A DNA stretch of 64,000 nt from Flavobacterium covae (GTDB lineage Bacteria; Bacteroidota; Bacteroidia; Flavobacteriales; Flavobacteriaceae). The position numbers were made by a program, and so were the translations under genes. This document shows, piece after piece, positions 28,838 to 40,046 of the stretch. Under the pieces are notes generated by a model that saw only the letters and a program-made list of their open reading frames with translations, did no database searches and was not told where the DNA came from. The first letter of the stretch is position 1, and each line of letters begins with the position of its first letter. The stretch lies in NCBI GenBank assembly GCA_019565575.1, contig CP067379.1, forward strand, positions 372,001 to 436,000, in the 5' to 3' direction.

Positions 28838-31009
28838 ATGAAAAACAAAATTACATCCGTTTTAGTATTGTTTTGGGTATCATTTTCAGCGATAGCTCAA
28901 AAACAAATATCTTTAGAAGAGATTTGGTCTGGCGCTTTTAGAGCGCAAAGCATGACTGCTTTAGAAGCCATGAAAAACACGAATCAATATACTGTTTTGG
29001 ATTTTGATCGAACCACTAGATCTTCGCAAATTAATTTATATGACTTTGCTACTTTGAGTAAAGTGGCCACATTAATTAACAGCAATGATTTTACTCAATT
29101 AGAAGGAATTGACACCTATACTTTTAGCAAAGATGAAAAAAAGGTTTTAATTGCAAATAATAGTGAACAAATTTTTCGTCACTCCTTTCTAGCTGATTAT
29201 TTTATTTATGACACTACAAACAAAACATTAACTAAACTAGCTGATTATAAAGTACAAGAACCTACTTTTTCTCCTGATGGCTCAAAAATAACCTATGTTT
29301 ACCAAAACAATTTATATGTTTATGATATAGCGTCAAAAAAGCACGTACAAATTACAAACGATGGCAAGAAAAATAGCGTTATTAACGGTGTAACTGATTG
29401 GGTATACGAAGAAGAATTTTCGTTTGTAAAAGCTTATGATTGGAATTTAAATTCTGATAAAATAGGTTTTATCCGTTTTGATGAAACGAATGTCCCCCAA
29501 TTTTCAATGGATTTATATAATGAAGGTCTATATCCACTACAATCTGTTTTTAAGTACCCCAAAGCAGGTGAAAAAAACGCTATAGCTTCTTTACATATCT
29601 ATGACATAAAAACAGGAATAACAAAAAAAATTAATTTAGATAATTATAATGATTTTTATATTGCTCGTATAAAATGGACTAATGACCCTAACACGTTAAG
29701 TGCGCAAATTTTAAATCGCCATCAAAATAATTTAGACCTATTATTTGTAGATGGAAATTCGGGAACCTCTAAAGTTGTTCTTAACGAAAAAGATAAGGCT
29801 TACATAGATGTAACTGATAATTTAACATTTTTAAAAGATAATAGTTTTATTTGGACTTCCGAAAAAGATGGTTTTAATCATATTTATCATTATGACAAAA
29901 CAGGTAAGTTAAAAACACAAATAACAAAAGGCTCTTGGGAAATAACTCATTATTATGGATTTGATGAAAAAAACAGCATGATTTATTATCAGTCTGTTGA
30001 AAATGGTTCTATCAATCGTGATGTATATGCTATAAAAATTGATGGTAGTTCTAAAAAACGTTTAACATCTCAAATAGGAACCAATGCAGCCACTTTTAGT
30101 CCTAACTTTCAATATTTTATAAACTCCTATTCTAGTGCTAAAAACGCACCAAAGTACACCCTAAACGATTCTAAAACAGGAAAAGAAATAAAAGTGATTT
30201 CTTCTAACGAAAAACTAGAAGAGAAATTAGCAGATTACAACTTACCTTCAAAAGAATTCTTTGAACTCATAACAGAGAAAGGACATAAGTTAAATACTTG
30301 GATGATTAAACCAAATAATTTTGACTCTACAAAAAAATACCCTGTATTTATGTTTCAATATTCAGGACCTGGTTCACAACAAGTAGCCAACAGATGGAAT
30401 AACAATGATGATTACTGGTTCAAAATGTTAGCACAAGATGGCTATATAGTAGTTTGTGTAGACGGACGTGGAACAGGTTTTAAAGGAGCTGAATTTAAAA
30501 AATGCACTTATAAAGAATTAGGAAAATATGAAGTAATAGACCAAATAGACGCGGCAAAAGTAATAGGTAATTATTCTTACGTAGATAAAACTAGAATTGG
30601 TATATTTGGCTGGTCGTTTGGAGGATTTATGGCATCTAATTGCATTTTTCAAGGAGCCGATGTATTTAAAACGGCCATAGCAGTTGCACCTGTAACTTCT
30701 TGGAGGTATTATGATAGTATTTATACAGAGCGTTATATGCAAACACCTCAGGAAAACGCAGAGGGCTATGATAATAATTCGCCCATTACACACGTAAATA
30801 AATTAAAAGGAAACTTTTTATTAATTCATGGCACAGCTGATGATAATGTACACGTACAAAACACAATGAAAATGATAGAAGCTTTGGTACAGGCTAATAA
30901 GCAGTTTGAATGGGCCATTTATCCAGATAAGAACCATGGTATTTATGGAGGTAAAACACGTTTACAGTTGTATACTAAGATGACCCATTTCATAAAAGAA
31001 AAACTATAA
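28838..31009 (+). CDS. Dipeptidyl peptidase IV (S9B serine peptidase)
   Basis: 723 aa, frame intact. Signal peptide (SFSAIAQ), an eight-bladed beta-propeller N-terminal domain, and an alpha/beta hydrolase domain with the nucleophile in GWSFGGF (Ser about 592), Asp in HGTADDNVHVQN and His in DKNHGIYGG. The double glutamate DWVYEEEFSF that anchors the substrate N-terminus is present. It releases X-Pro or X-Ala dipeptides in the periplasm. Three dipeptide/tripeptide transporters follow on the same strand, which fits peptide feeding. Confidence 0.95.
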   Translation: MKNKITSVLVLFWVSFSAIAQKQISLEEIWSGAFRAQSMTALEAMKNTNQYTVLDFDRTTRSSQINLYDFATLSKVATLINSNDFTQLEGIDTYTFSKDEKKVLIANNSEQIFRHSFLADYFIYDTTNKTLTKLADYKVQEPTFSPDGSKITYVYQNNLYVYDIASKKHVQITNDGKKNSVINGVTDWVYEEEFSFVKAYDWNLNSDKIGFIRFDETNVPQFSMDLYNEGLYPLQSVFKYPKAGEKNAIASLHIYDIKTGITKKINLDNYNDFYIARIKWTNDPNTLSAQILNRHQNNLDLLFVDGNSGTSKVVLNEKDKAYIDVTDNLTFLKDNSFIWTSEKDGFNHIYHYDKTGKLKTQITKGSWEITHYYGFDEKNSMIYYQSVENGSINRDVYAIKIDGSSKKRLTSQIGTNAATFSPNFQYFINSYSSAKNAPKYTLNDSKTGKEIKVISSNEKLEEKLADYNLPSKEFFELITEKGHKLNTWMIKPNNFDSTKKYPVFMFQYSGPGSQQVANRWNNNDDYWFKMLAQDGYIVVCVDGRGTGFKGAEFKKCTYKELGKYEVIDQIDAAKVIGNYSYVDKTRIGIFGWSFGGFMASNCIFQGADVFKTAIAVAPVTSWRYYDSIYTERYMQTPQENAEGYDNNSPITHVNKLKGNFLLIHGTADDNVHVQNTMKMIEALVQANKQFEWAIYPDKNHGIYGGKTRLQLYTKMTHFIKEKL

Positions 31010-31040
31010 TTTACATATTTTACTAACCAAAAACTATAAA

Positions 31041-32573
31041 ATGAGCGAAACAGCAAAACAAGGACATCCTAAAGGACTGTATTTCTTGTTCTTTACAGAA
31101 ATGTGGGAACGATTCAGTTACTACGGAATGAGAGCTATTTTCATTCTATTCATGACCAAAATCTTATTAATGAAAGACGCGGAAGCATCTGAAATTTATG
31201 GAAGTTATACAGGACTTGTATATCTAACTCCTCTTTTAGGAGGATATCTTTGTGATAAATTTTTAGGAAACAGAAGAAGTATCATGATTGGAGGATTACT
31301 AATGTCTATTGGTCAGTTCTTCATGTTTTTAAGTGCCACAACTGGTGCTAATGGAGGCGTTGCATTAATGTGGTTAGGACTTACTGCTATTATTATTGGT
31401 AACGGTTTTTTCAAACCTAACATTTCAACTATGGTAGGTCAGTTATATCCCGCAAATGATCGTCGTATTGATAGTGCTTTTACCATTTTTTATATGGGTA
31501 TCAACCTAGGAGCATTCTTTTCTCCTTTAGTGTGTGGTTCGATGGATTTCAAATGGGGATTCTTAGCTGCTTGTATTGGTATGTTTATGAGTTTAATATT
31601 TTTTGCATTATTTCAAAAAAAATATTTAGTCTCTGAAGAAGGAAAAGAAATAGGTCTACCTGTTAAGCCATTAGATTTAAAAAATATCTTATATATAATA
31701 GGATCGATTGGTATTGTTTTTTTCATGCTTAACTTCAAACAATTGTTTAATACAGATACAGATGTCATTGGATATTTTATTTATGGTTCAATGATTCTAA
31801 TGCCTTTAATTATTTTAACAGATAAAAGCTTAACAAGTGTAGAGAGAAATAGAATCTTAGTGATTTTTATCTTAGCCTTCTTTGTAATCTTTTTTGGGGT
31901 GCTTTTGAACAAGCAGGAGCTTCTTTAACTCTTTTTGCTGATAGACAAACTAACCGAAATTTGTTAGGATGGGAGATGCCAGCATCTTATTTTCAATCTG
32001 TAAATCCTCTAGCTGTAATCTTATTAGCTCCAATAATGTCAATCGTATGGGGATTTTTATACAAACGCAATGCAGAACCTTCTTCACCAAAAAAAAATGG
32101 CATTAGGTTTAACATTAGTAGCTATAGGTTATTGTGTAATTGCTATAGCTGTTAAAGGTCTTGGAATGGATGAAAAAGTTTCTATGTGGTGGCTAATTGG
32201 TTTATACATCATTCACTCAATTGGTGAATTATGTCTTTCTCCAATCGGTTTATCTATGGTATCTAAATTAGCTCCTTTAAGATTATCTTCTTTATTAATG
32301 GGAACTTGGTTTTTGGCAAATGCTGCTGCAAATAAGTTTGCTGGTACTTTATCTTCGTTAATTCCACCGTCTCCTGAAGCTGGATCAACAGAACCATTAG
32401 TCTATCCTTCATTCTTAGGATTTCAAATTACAAGCCTGTATGAATTCTTCATGTTATTTATTATTATGACAGGTGTAGCAGCAGGTATTTTATTTATTTT
32501 AAGTTCTTGGTTACAAAAAATGATGCAAGAAGATCATAAAGACGAGATTGACTTATCTGTAGAAAATAGATAA
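31041..32573 (+). CDS. POT family proton-coupled peptide transporter 1, two frameshifts
   Basis: About 510 aa when joined. MFS-type importer of di- and tripeptides. N-terminal FFTEMWERFSYYGMRA carries the ExxER proton-coupling motif; YLTPLLGGYLCDKFLGNRRSI and FYMGINLGAFFSPL are PTR2 signatures. Breaks: near 31896 one T is missing, and restoring it gives FWGAFEQAGASLTLFADRQ; near 32091 a 9-A run has one A too many, and removal gives SPKKMALGLTLVAIGY. It starts 32 nt after DPP IV. A terminator follows. Confidence 0.9.
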
Positions 32574-32598
32574 TTTATTAAAATATTTTATATCTTTC

Positions 32599-32629
32599 AA
32601 GCCTGTAACAAAATTGTTGCGGGCTTTTT
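32599..32629 (+). terminator. Rho-independent terminator after POT transporter 1
   Basis: AAGCCTGTAACA pairs with TGTTGCGGGCTT (two G-T pairs) around a 4-nt loop, followed by TTT. Confidence 0.75.
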
Positions 32630-32643
32630 AAATACTAATTCAC

Positions 32644-34296
32644 ATGAAAAATAAACACCCTAAAGGATTATTATTTTTGTTTTTTACTGAAATGTGGGAA
32701 CGTTTTGGTTATTATCTGATTATTGGCATCTTTGTCTTATACATGATTGATCCAACGACTACAGGAGGATTAGCTTTTAGTGACAAACAAGCAGATGACA
32801 TATTTGGTAGTTTTATAGCTTTAACTTATTTAACTCCTTTTTTAGGAGGCTATATGGCCGATCGTTATTTAGGTTATTTTAAATCTGTTTATCTAGGAGG
32901 TACCTTAATGGGACTAGGATACATAGGATTGGGTTTTCACAACCTAACTACTTTTTATATTTCAATGGCATTAATTGTTATTGGAAACGGATTCTTTAAA
33001 CCAAGTATTTCTACTTTGGTTGGAAACTTATATACTGATGAAAAATATATAGCTAACAAAGATGCTGGATATAATATTTTTTACATGGGAATAAATATAG
33101 GTGCCTTTTTATGTAACATCATAGCTGCTTTCATGCGTAATCAATATGGATGGAGTGCTGCTTTTATAACAGCTGGTATAGGAATGTTTTTAGGTATGAT
33201 TATTTTTACTTTAGGGAGAAAACACCTAGAGCATGCTAACATTACTAAACCTGTTCAAGAAGGTGATATATCATTAGGCAGTATCTTAAGTAAGGTATTC
33301 TTACCAGCTATTATATGTGGAGCAATAGGCTGGATGATTCCGGGTAATATTTTTAAATCAGATTCTACAGATGCTTTTATTTTTGCTTGCATACCTGTTA
33401 TTATCTTTTATGTTAGTTTGTATCTAAAAGCTAACTCTGAAGACAAGCGCCCTTTAGGTGCCTTACTTGCCATTTTTGCCGTAGGTATGCTATTTTGGGC
33501 TGTCTTTAAACAAAATGGAACAGCCTTAACACGTTGGGCAAATTATTATACTGATAGACAAGTTACAGGTTCTACTGAAAAAGTCTTATCTTCTATTTAT
33601 CTAGTAGATCAAAAAGATTTTGCTACAAAAGAAGTTCAAAAATACGATCATCAATTTCAAGCTGAAAAAGATGAAAATGGAGAACCTATTAAAACGGAAG
33701 GAAAAGATGTTTATTTTCAAAACGAAGCTCCAGAAAAACTAGCTAAATTAGAAGAAAATCCTAATCAAAAAATCTCCCTTATTAACACTGAATTATTTCA
33801 ATCCATAAATCCTGGATGGATTATCTTACTTACTCCAGTAGTAGTTGGTTTTTTTGTTATGCTACGTCGTAAAAACAGAGAACCAAGCACTCCTTCTAAA
33901 ATTGTATTAGGATTATTTATTTCAGCTCTTTCTTGCCTTGTTATGACAGCTGCTGTATATGCTGGAAGTAATGGTTCTATAAAAGTATCTCCTTTATGGC
34001 TAGTAGGCACTTATGGTGTTATTACCATCGGTGAACTTTGTCTATCTCCTATGGGATTATCCATTGTTTCTAAATTAGCTCCACCAAGACTTACAGCCCT
34101 AATGATGGGAGGATTCTTCTTATCTATTTCTATTGGCAACAAACTTTCAGGTGTGTTAGCTAGTATGTGGTATGATTATGAAAACAAAGCTAATTTCTTT
34201 ATTGTAAATATGTTATTATTATTATTTGCAACTATATTAGGGCTATCCATCCTAAAAAAATTAAATGCTGTTATGAAAGAAAAAGGAATGAACTAA
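32644..34296 (+). CDS. POT family proton-coupled peptide transporter 2
   Basis: 550 aa, frame intact. Same family motifs as its neighbours: FFTEMWERFGYYLIIG, YLTPFLGGYMADRYLG, IGNGFFKPSISTLVG and FYMGINIGAF. It has a longer loop between the central helices (about residues 310-380, charged, KYDHQFQAEKDENGEP) than transporters 1 and 3. The overall resemblance among the three suggests duplication followed by divergence. Confidence 0.95.
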   Translation: MKNKHPKGLLFLFFTEMWERFGYYLIIGIFVLYMIDPTTTGGLAFSDKQADDIFGSFIALTYLTPFLGGYMADRYLGYFKSVYLGGTLMGLGYIGLGFHNLTTFYISMALIVIGNGFFKPSISTLVGNLYTDEKYIANKDAGYNIFYMGINIGAFLCNIIAAFMRNQYGWSAAFITAGIGMFLGMIIFTLGRKHLEHANITKPVQEGDISLGSILSKVFLPAIICGAIGWMIPGNIFKSDSTDAFIFACIPVIIFYVSLYLKANSEDKRPLGALLAIFAVGMLFWAVFKQNGTALTRWANYYTDRQVTGSTEKVLSSIYLVDQKDFATKEVQKYDHQFQAEKDENGEPIKTEGKDVYFQNEAPEKLAKLEENPNQKISLINTELFQSINPGWIILLTPVVVGFFVMLRRKNREPSTPSKIVLGLFISALSCLVMTAAVYAGSNGSIKVSPLWLVGTYGVITIGELCLSPMGLSIVSKLAPPRLTALMMGGFFLSISIGNKLSGVLASMWYDYENKANFFIVNMLLLLFATILGLSILKKLNAVMKEKGMN

Positions 34297-34312
34297 TTAC
34301 AATCTTATAATT

Positions 34313-35790
34313 ATGTCAACAACGATAGAAGAAATTCAGAATTTTGAAGGAAAATACCCAAAACAGTTATGGTATTTATTCACAGTAGAAATGTGGGAAC
34401 GTTTTTGTTTTTATGGTATGAGAGGTGTACTTACTTTTTTTATGGTAGACCAACTATTACTTAAAGATCATGCCGCCAACTTACAATATGGTGCTATTCA
34501 AGCCTTTGTTTATGCCTTTACTTTTATTGGAGGAATTTTTGCAGATAAAATTTTGGGCTTCAAAAAATCTCTTTTCTTTGGAGGTATTGTAATGATTTTA
34601 GGAAATTTACTCATTGCTTTTTCTCCTCAACAAATGTTTTATTATGGCATTACTTTTTCTATTATAGGAACTGGTTTTTTTAAACCCAACATTTCTTCTA
34701 TGGTTGGAGAATTATATGATGAAAAAGATCCTAGAAGAGATGCTGGATATGGTATGTTCTATGCTGGAATTAACATTGGCGGTCTTCTAGGAGGTGCTCT
34801 TTGTATTTATTTAGGTAAATATCATTCTTGGACACTTTGTTTTTTAGCAGCAGCCATTGTAATGACAGCTGGTTTAATTACCTTTTATTCACAAAAAAAC
34901 ATTTAGGTCCTATTGGTGATTCTCCACTAATAGGATTACCTAATAACAAAAGGAAAATACGCGAAATATCCGTATATTTAGGTTCACTACTTAGTATCCC
35001 TTTTATATACAGTATGGTTATTAATACAGACTATACTGATTATTTTATGTACACTATTGGAATTATTGCCGTTGGATATTTTGTATATGAATTAATAAAA
35101 CTGGGCGATTCCAGTTCACAAAAAAAATTAATAGCTGCTTTTTCATTTATTTTCTTCTATTTTCTTTTCAATGCAATCTATGAGCAAAGCGGTGGATCAT
35201 TATCTTTATTTGCCAAAGATAATTTAAACAACAACCTACTTGGTTTTACGATAGATCCTAATGTGGTAAATAACAGTTCAAACACTTTTTTTGTTATTCT
35301 TTTGAGTCCGCTTATTGGACTCTTATGGTTAGGACTGGCCAAAAGAAAATTAGAACCTAACACGCTCATCAAATTTGGTATTGGTTTTCTATTTCTTTCA
35401 GCTTCTTTCTACCTTTTTTATTCAACGAAGTTTTTTGCAAACTCTAATGGTGTTACTTCATTAAATGTATTTACTTTTGCCTATTTTATTACAACTATAG
35501 GGGAACTATGTTTAGGTCCAATAGGCATGTCTATCATTACAAAATTATCCCCTAAAAGATTATTTGGTATGATGATGGGATTATGGTTTTTAGCTAGTGC
35601 TTTTGGGCAGTTAGCAGCGGGAAAACTAGGTGCTGAAATTTCGCAATCGAATACAGGAAGCACATTAGTTTCTAAATTACAATCTTATACAGATGGATAT
35701 TATACATTAGCTTTATATGCTTTAATAGCAGGTTTAATTTTAATAGCCATTTCACCATTAATTAAAAAATTAATGCAAAATGTGAAATAA
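34313..35790 (+). CDS. POT family proton-coupled peptide transporter 3, frameshifted
   Basis: About 490 aa when joined. FTVEMWERFCFYGMRG carries ExxER, and GTGFFKPNISSMVGELYDEKD and FYAGINIGGLLGG are POT motifs. The frame breaks in a 7-A run near 34892; one added A gives SQKKHLGPIGDSPLIGL. It lies 16 nt after transporter 2 and probably shares its transcript. Confidence 0.9.
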
Positions 35791-35839
35791 TTTTACGTAT
35801 TCGGCATTATTTTTGTGGTCGAGAATCTAAAAAACAAAC

Positions 35840-36297
35840 ATGAAGAGAACTTTACTCATATTATTATTCATCATAGGCAATTTTAGTTTATACGCTCAAG
35901 ATATCAATTGGTTATCTCTTGACGATGCTTTATCAAAACAAAAAGAATGCCTAAACCTATTCTTTTAAATGTTTATACGGATTGGCATGCCCCATGTAAA
36001 ATGATGGATAAAGGTACTTTTCAAGATGCTGATGTAGTGGAACATATTAATCGAATTTATTATCCTGTTAAATTTAATGCCGAAGGAAATTCAAGAGTAA
36101 ACTATATGGGAAATTCTTTTGATAATCCAAATTATGATCCCGAGCGAAAAGGACGTAATAGCACCCACGAATTGACTAAATATCTTAAAGTTCCTAGCTA
36201 TCCTACTATTTACATACTAGATACTCGAGGAAATGTAAAAGAAGTAATTGAAGGCCCTAAAGACCCTACTGAATTATTACGAATTTTAAAAAATTAA
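35840..36297 (+). CDS. Secreted thioredoxin-fold protein with single-Cys motif, frameshifted
   Basis: About 152 aa when joined. Signal peptide MKRTLLILLFIIGNFSLYAQ, then a thioredoxin fold: NVYTDWHAPCKMMDKGTF, VPSYPTIYILDTRG (cis-Pro loop). The usual WCxxC is WHAPC, so the first cysteine is missing, which argues against simple disulfide reduction and for a monothiol or binding role. The frame breaks near 35943 (one A missing in AAAAAG). A second thioredoxin-like gene follows after 4 nt. Confidence 0.8.
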
Positions 36298-36301
36298 CAC
36301 T

Positions 36302-36807
36302 ATGAAAATTACAAAAATAATATTTGCTACCTTTTTATCATTTTTCATCATGAGTTTTGTCCTAAAACCAACAGAGGATAAAAATCTAGAATGGCATACT
36401 GATGTAAAAAAAGCAGTAGCATTAGCAAAAAAACAAGACAAACCCTTATTTTTCTTTTTACAGGTAGCGATTGGTGTGGGTGGTGTATTCGTTTGCAAAA
36501 AGAAGTTTTCAAAACCCCTGAATTTGAAAAATGGGCAAAAGAAAATGTCATTTTAGTAGAATTAGACTTCCCAAGAAGAACAGAACAAACACCTGAATTA
36601 AAAGCTCAAAACACACAATTACAACAACTCTTTCAAGTTCAAGGATACCCAACTGTATGGTTTGTACAAGCACAAGAAAAAGAAGGTAAAATAAATTTTC
36701 AACAATTAGGTAGTACGGGTTATGTAGCTGGAGGTCCAGTAGTATGGATAGAGGGTGCAAATAAAATTATAACGAGTTACATATCTAATAAAAAACAGAA
36801 AAAATAA
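36302..36807 (+). CDS. Secreted thioredoxin-fold protein with WCGWC motif, frameshifted
   Basis: About 168 aa when joined. N-terminal signal/membrane segment (FATFLSFFIMSFVL), then KKQDKPLFFFFTGSDWCGWC with a complete CxxC, and VQGYPTVWFVQA. Likely a periplasmic disulfide reductase or oxidase for secreted proteins. The frame breaks near 36457-36460, just before the active site; one extra T restores FFFFTGSDWCGWCIRLQKEVF. Pairs with the single-Cys protein upstream. Confidence 0.85.
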
Positions 36808-36811
36808 TTTT

Positions 36812-38860
36812 TTATTCAATCACATAAAATCCCTTTTCAAACGTATTATGAAAAGGGATTTTTCTTTTCAAACATGTATTCTCAAAACGTTTTATATATG
36901 TTTTAAAATTAGACCCATCCGAAATTACCATTTGAGGTTTATATTTAGCTATTATACGCTCTAAATTTATTTTAGGAGAATTGGATAATACCAAAAAATC
37001 TACTATTACATTATCTAGAATAAAATTATCTGAATCAATAAGTAATATTTTTTTACCTGAAATCCAAAAAACATTTTGTTTCTTGTTAGTCTTTATTATT
37101 TTACTAAATGTATGAACTTGATAATCTATTAAAACACGGTCTAAATAACTCCCTTCATTTATTAGACTATCAGTATATATCATTGTTGTTCCTTTTTAGT
37201 AGTCCCAATTATTTTTTGCTTAGGTACATGAAAAACAACAAATTTTTCTTCATTATAAGCTTCTCTATTTCTAAATAATAAAATTATTTGAAACAATAAT
37301 AAAAAACCACACAAAATCATTATAATCTTAAATCTAGGTTTTTGTATCCAAATAAAGAACAATATAATAATAAGATAACTAACAAACATCAAATCCAAAG
37401 TAAAAGGAATTTCTTTCCACACAAATCCTTCCAAAAGAAGCAATCCATTTTATTATAAAATTCATCCATTGAATCATTTTAATCATACTCCAAATAATTC
37501 CATCAAACATGCAATTAAAATAAGCCAATAACACAACCAAGACCCCTAAAGGCATAATTATGTATTCTAAAAAAGGGATTACTAAAAGATTTGCAATAAA
37601 AAACAAACCTGGTATTTGATGAAAGTAATATAAACTTAATGGCAAAGTTCCTATTTGTGCCACAAAAGATACCACAAACAGTTTCCAAAAAAACAACACA
37701 ATCTTATTTTTAGGATTCCATAATCTTAACACAATAGGCTGCATGCTTACAATAGAAAGTACTGCCAAATAACTAAGTTGAAATCCAATATCGAAAAGAA
37801 AAGCAGGTTGTACAATTAAAATAAGTAATACAGAAGCTGCAAGAGTATTATATATATTAACTTGTTTTTTAAAGCTTGCTCCAATTGCTATCATGCTAAA
37901 CATAACTGTTGATCGTAAGACAGGTGCTACTAAACCGGCAATACAGGCAAATGTCCACAATCCTAACAAGATACAAAACATTTTTAATAAATTATACTTC
38001 CTATCCTTTAGAAAAAAGGTACAGATCAAATCTAATAAGAGATAAAGAATCCCTACATGCAAACCTGATATTGAAAGTATATGTATAACTCCGGCATATT
38101 GGTAAACTTTTATTAAGTGGTCATCTACTTCTTGTTGTTGACCTATAATTAAAGCAGTTAGAACAGCTAATTCTTTTTCAGGAAAACCATTATCCCGTAA
38201 GTTTTTTATAATTCTATCTCTAAATCGAGCTGTATAATAGCGAATAGATTTTACATTTTCTTTTAATTTCTTAAAATCTTGATTTTTAATATATAGTTGA
38301 CCGTATATATTTTTTGTTTTAAGATAAGAAGCATAATCAAATTGCCCTAGATTGCCTGCTGACTGAATTGGATGTATAACTCCTTTTATCAATAAGATAG
38401 AACCTATAACTAATTCAGAGTCATTTTGTTTCTCTTTCCCTATATTCAAAATTACTTTTCCTGAGTGTTTTTTCTGATTTATAGTTTGTATAGAAATTAT
38501 GTATCGGTTTTTATTATGAGTACTTTTTAAACGCTCATAAACCTCTGCTTTTATATAACTTTTTTTATCGTAATTTTTAAGATGAGTAAAATGATTTGAT
38601 TTAAAAGTATCCTGATGAAGCATTGCAATTAAAACACCACTCATAGTAAAAACTAACGAAATAAGAGCAGATTCTCCTAACTGTATTATTGAATTTCTAG
38701 ATGATGTAAGAGAAAAAACAAAACTGATAAAAACAAGAAGGCTCCAAAGACAAAAAAATATAGGAAAATGAAACGAAAAAAAATGAAACAATATAATTCC
38801 TATAACAAACCAACATACCGATTTAATTAATGGAAATTGATATAGTTTCATTTCAAACAA
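36812..38860 (-). CDS. comEC: ComEC/Rec2 family DNA uptake channel protein, two frameshifts
   Basis: About 683 aa when joined. Polytopic inner membrane protein that carries single-stranded DNA into the cytoplasm during transformation. N-terminal OB-like domain (IKAEVYERLKSTHNKNRYIISIQ), then the competence domain with VIHILSISGLHVGILYLLLDL and GLVAPVLRSTVMF. The C-terminal region corresponds to the shortened beta-lactamase-like tail of Bacteroidota proteins (KKILLIDSDN). Breaks: near 37431 an extra base (TTTTGGAAGG), removal gives WIASFEGFVWKEIPF; near 37192 one A missing in AAAAAG. The gene ends close to a thioredoxin gene transcribed towards it. Confidence 0.85.
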
Positions 38861-38927
38861 TGTTTTTTTATCTAAGATACAACAATATTGTATTTTTAGG
38901 TTTTTTTATAAAATTTAATTACAAAAA

Positions 38928-40046
38928 TTATTTCTTTGAAATATTTTGTATTATTAACTGGGCTGTTTTTAAACTAGCTCCACTACCTCCTAAAATCGTT
39001 TCTAATTGTTTATAAGATGTTAGCATTTTTTTTCGCCCGTCACCATCTAAGATTTTCTCTAATTCTTCCTTAATTCTATCCGAATTACATTCTTCTTGTA
39101 TTAATTCTGTTACTATAGGTGCATCCATAATCAGGTTGACCAAGGATATATATTTTAACGTAATGATACGTTTTGCAATTTGATAAGAAATAGCATTTCC
39201 CTTATACAAAACCACTTCTGGCACTTTAAACAAAGCTGTTTCTAAAGTAGCCGTTCCTGAGGTTACTAAAGCGGCGTGTGAAACACTTAACAAATCATAG
39301 GTTCTATTAGAAATAAACTGAATAGATTCTCCGTCTATAAATTTTTCATAAAATGAAAACTCTTGACTGGGTGCTCCTGCAATTATGAATTGGTAATCTG
39401 GAAAATATTTTACTACTTTTAACATCTCGGAAAGCATCTTATCAATTTCTTGTTTTCTACTTCCTGGTAATAATGCTATAATTGGTTTAGATGATAGTTT
39501 AAACTCTTCTCGAAATAAAAGTTCATTCGTTTCTGATCTATTTTTAATTGCATCTAAAAGAGGGTGTCCTACAAAATGGACTTTATAATTGTGCTTTTTT
39601 TCGTAAAAATCTTTTTCAAAAGGCAATATTACGTACATTTGATCTACATCTCTTTTTATGGCATGAATTCTATTTTCTTTCCAAGCCCAAATTTGAGGTG
39701 AGATATAGTAATGAGTAGTTATACCTAAATTCTTAGCCCATTTGGCAATTCTCATGTTAAACCCTGGATAATCAATAAAAATGATAACATCGGGTCTAAA
39801 ATTAGAAATATCTGTTTTACAAAACTTAAGATTTTTGAGTATTGTGTTCAAATTCATTACCACTTCTATAAAGCCCATAAAGGCTAAATCACGATAATGT
39901 TTTACTAAAATTCCTCCAGCCTTTTGCATTAAGTCACCTCCCCAAAAACGGATTTCAGCGTTTAAATCTTCCTTATAAAGTGATTTAATCAAATTAGCTC
40001 CATGTAAATCTCCAGAAGCTTCTCCTGCTATAATATAATACTTCAT
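38928..40046 (-). CDS. lpxB: Lipid-A-disaccharide synthase
   Basis: 372 aa, intact. GT19 glycosyltransferase joining UDP-diacylglucosamine to lipid X in lipid A synthesis. Motifs: IIAGEASGDLHGANLI, IFIDYPGFNMRIAKWAK, YISPQIWAWKENR, LLPGSRKQEI and HAALVTSGTATLETAL. Last gene of a surE-orf90-lpxB operon with overlapping or abutting ends (the ATG follows the previous stop directly). Confidence 0.96.
   Translation of the reverse strand: MKYYIIAGEASGDLHGANLIKSLYKEDLNAEIRFWGGDLMQKAGGILVKHYRDLAFMGFIEVVMNLNTILKNLKFCKTDISNFRPDVIIFIDYPGFNMRIAKWAKNLGITTHYYISPQIWAWKENRIHAIKRDVDQMYVILPFEKDFYEKKHNYKVHFVGHPLLDAIKNRSETNELLFREEFKLSSKPIIALLPGSRKQEIDKMLSEMLKVVKYFPDYQFIIAGAPSQEFSFYEKFIDGESIQFISNRTYDLLSVSHAALVTSGTATLETALFKVPEVVLYKGNAISYQIAKRIITLKYISLVNLIMDAPIVTELIQEECNSDRIKEELEKILDGDGRKKMLTSYKQLETILGGSGASLKTAQLIIQNISKK

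Noticed and set aside
36827..36862. Hairpin AATCCCTTTTC...GAAAAGGGATT near the comEC end
   Set aside because: It lies within the comEC C-terminal coding region and overlaps conserved codons; the T-run is modest, so it was not called as a terminator.
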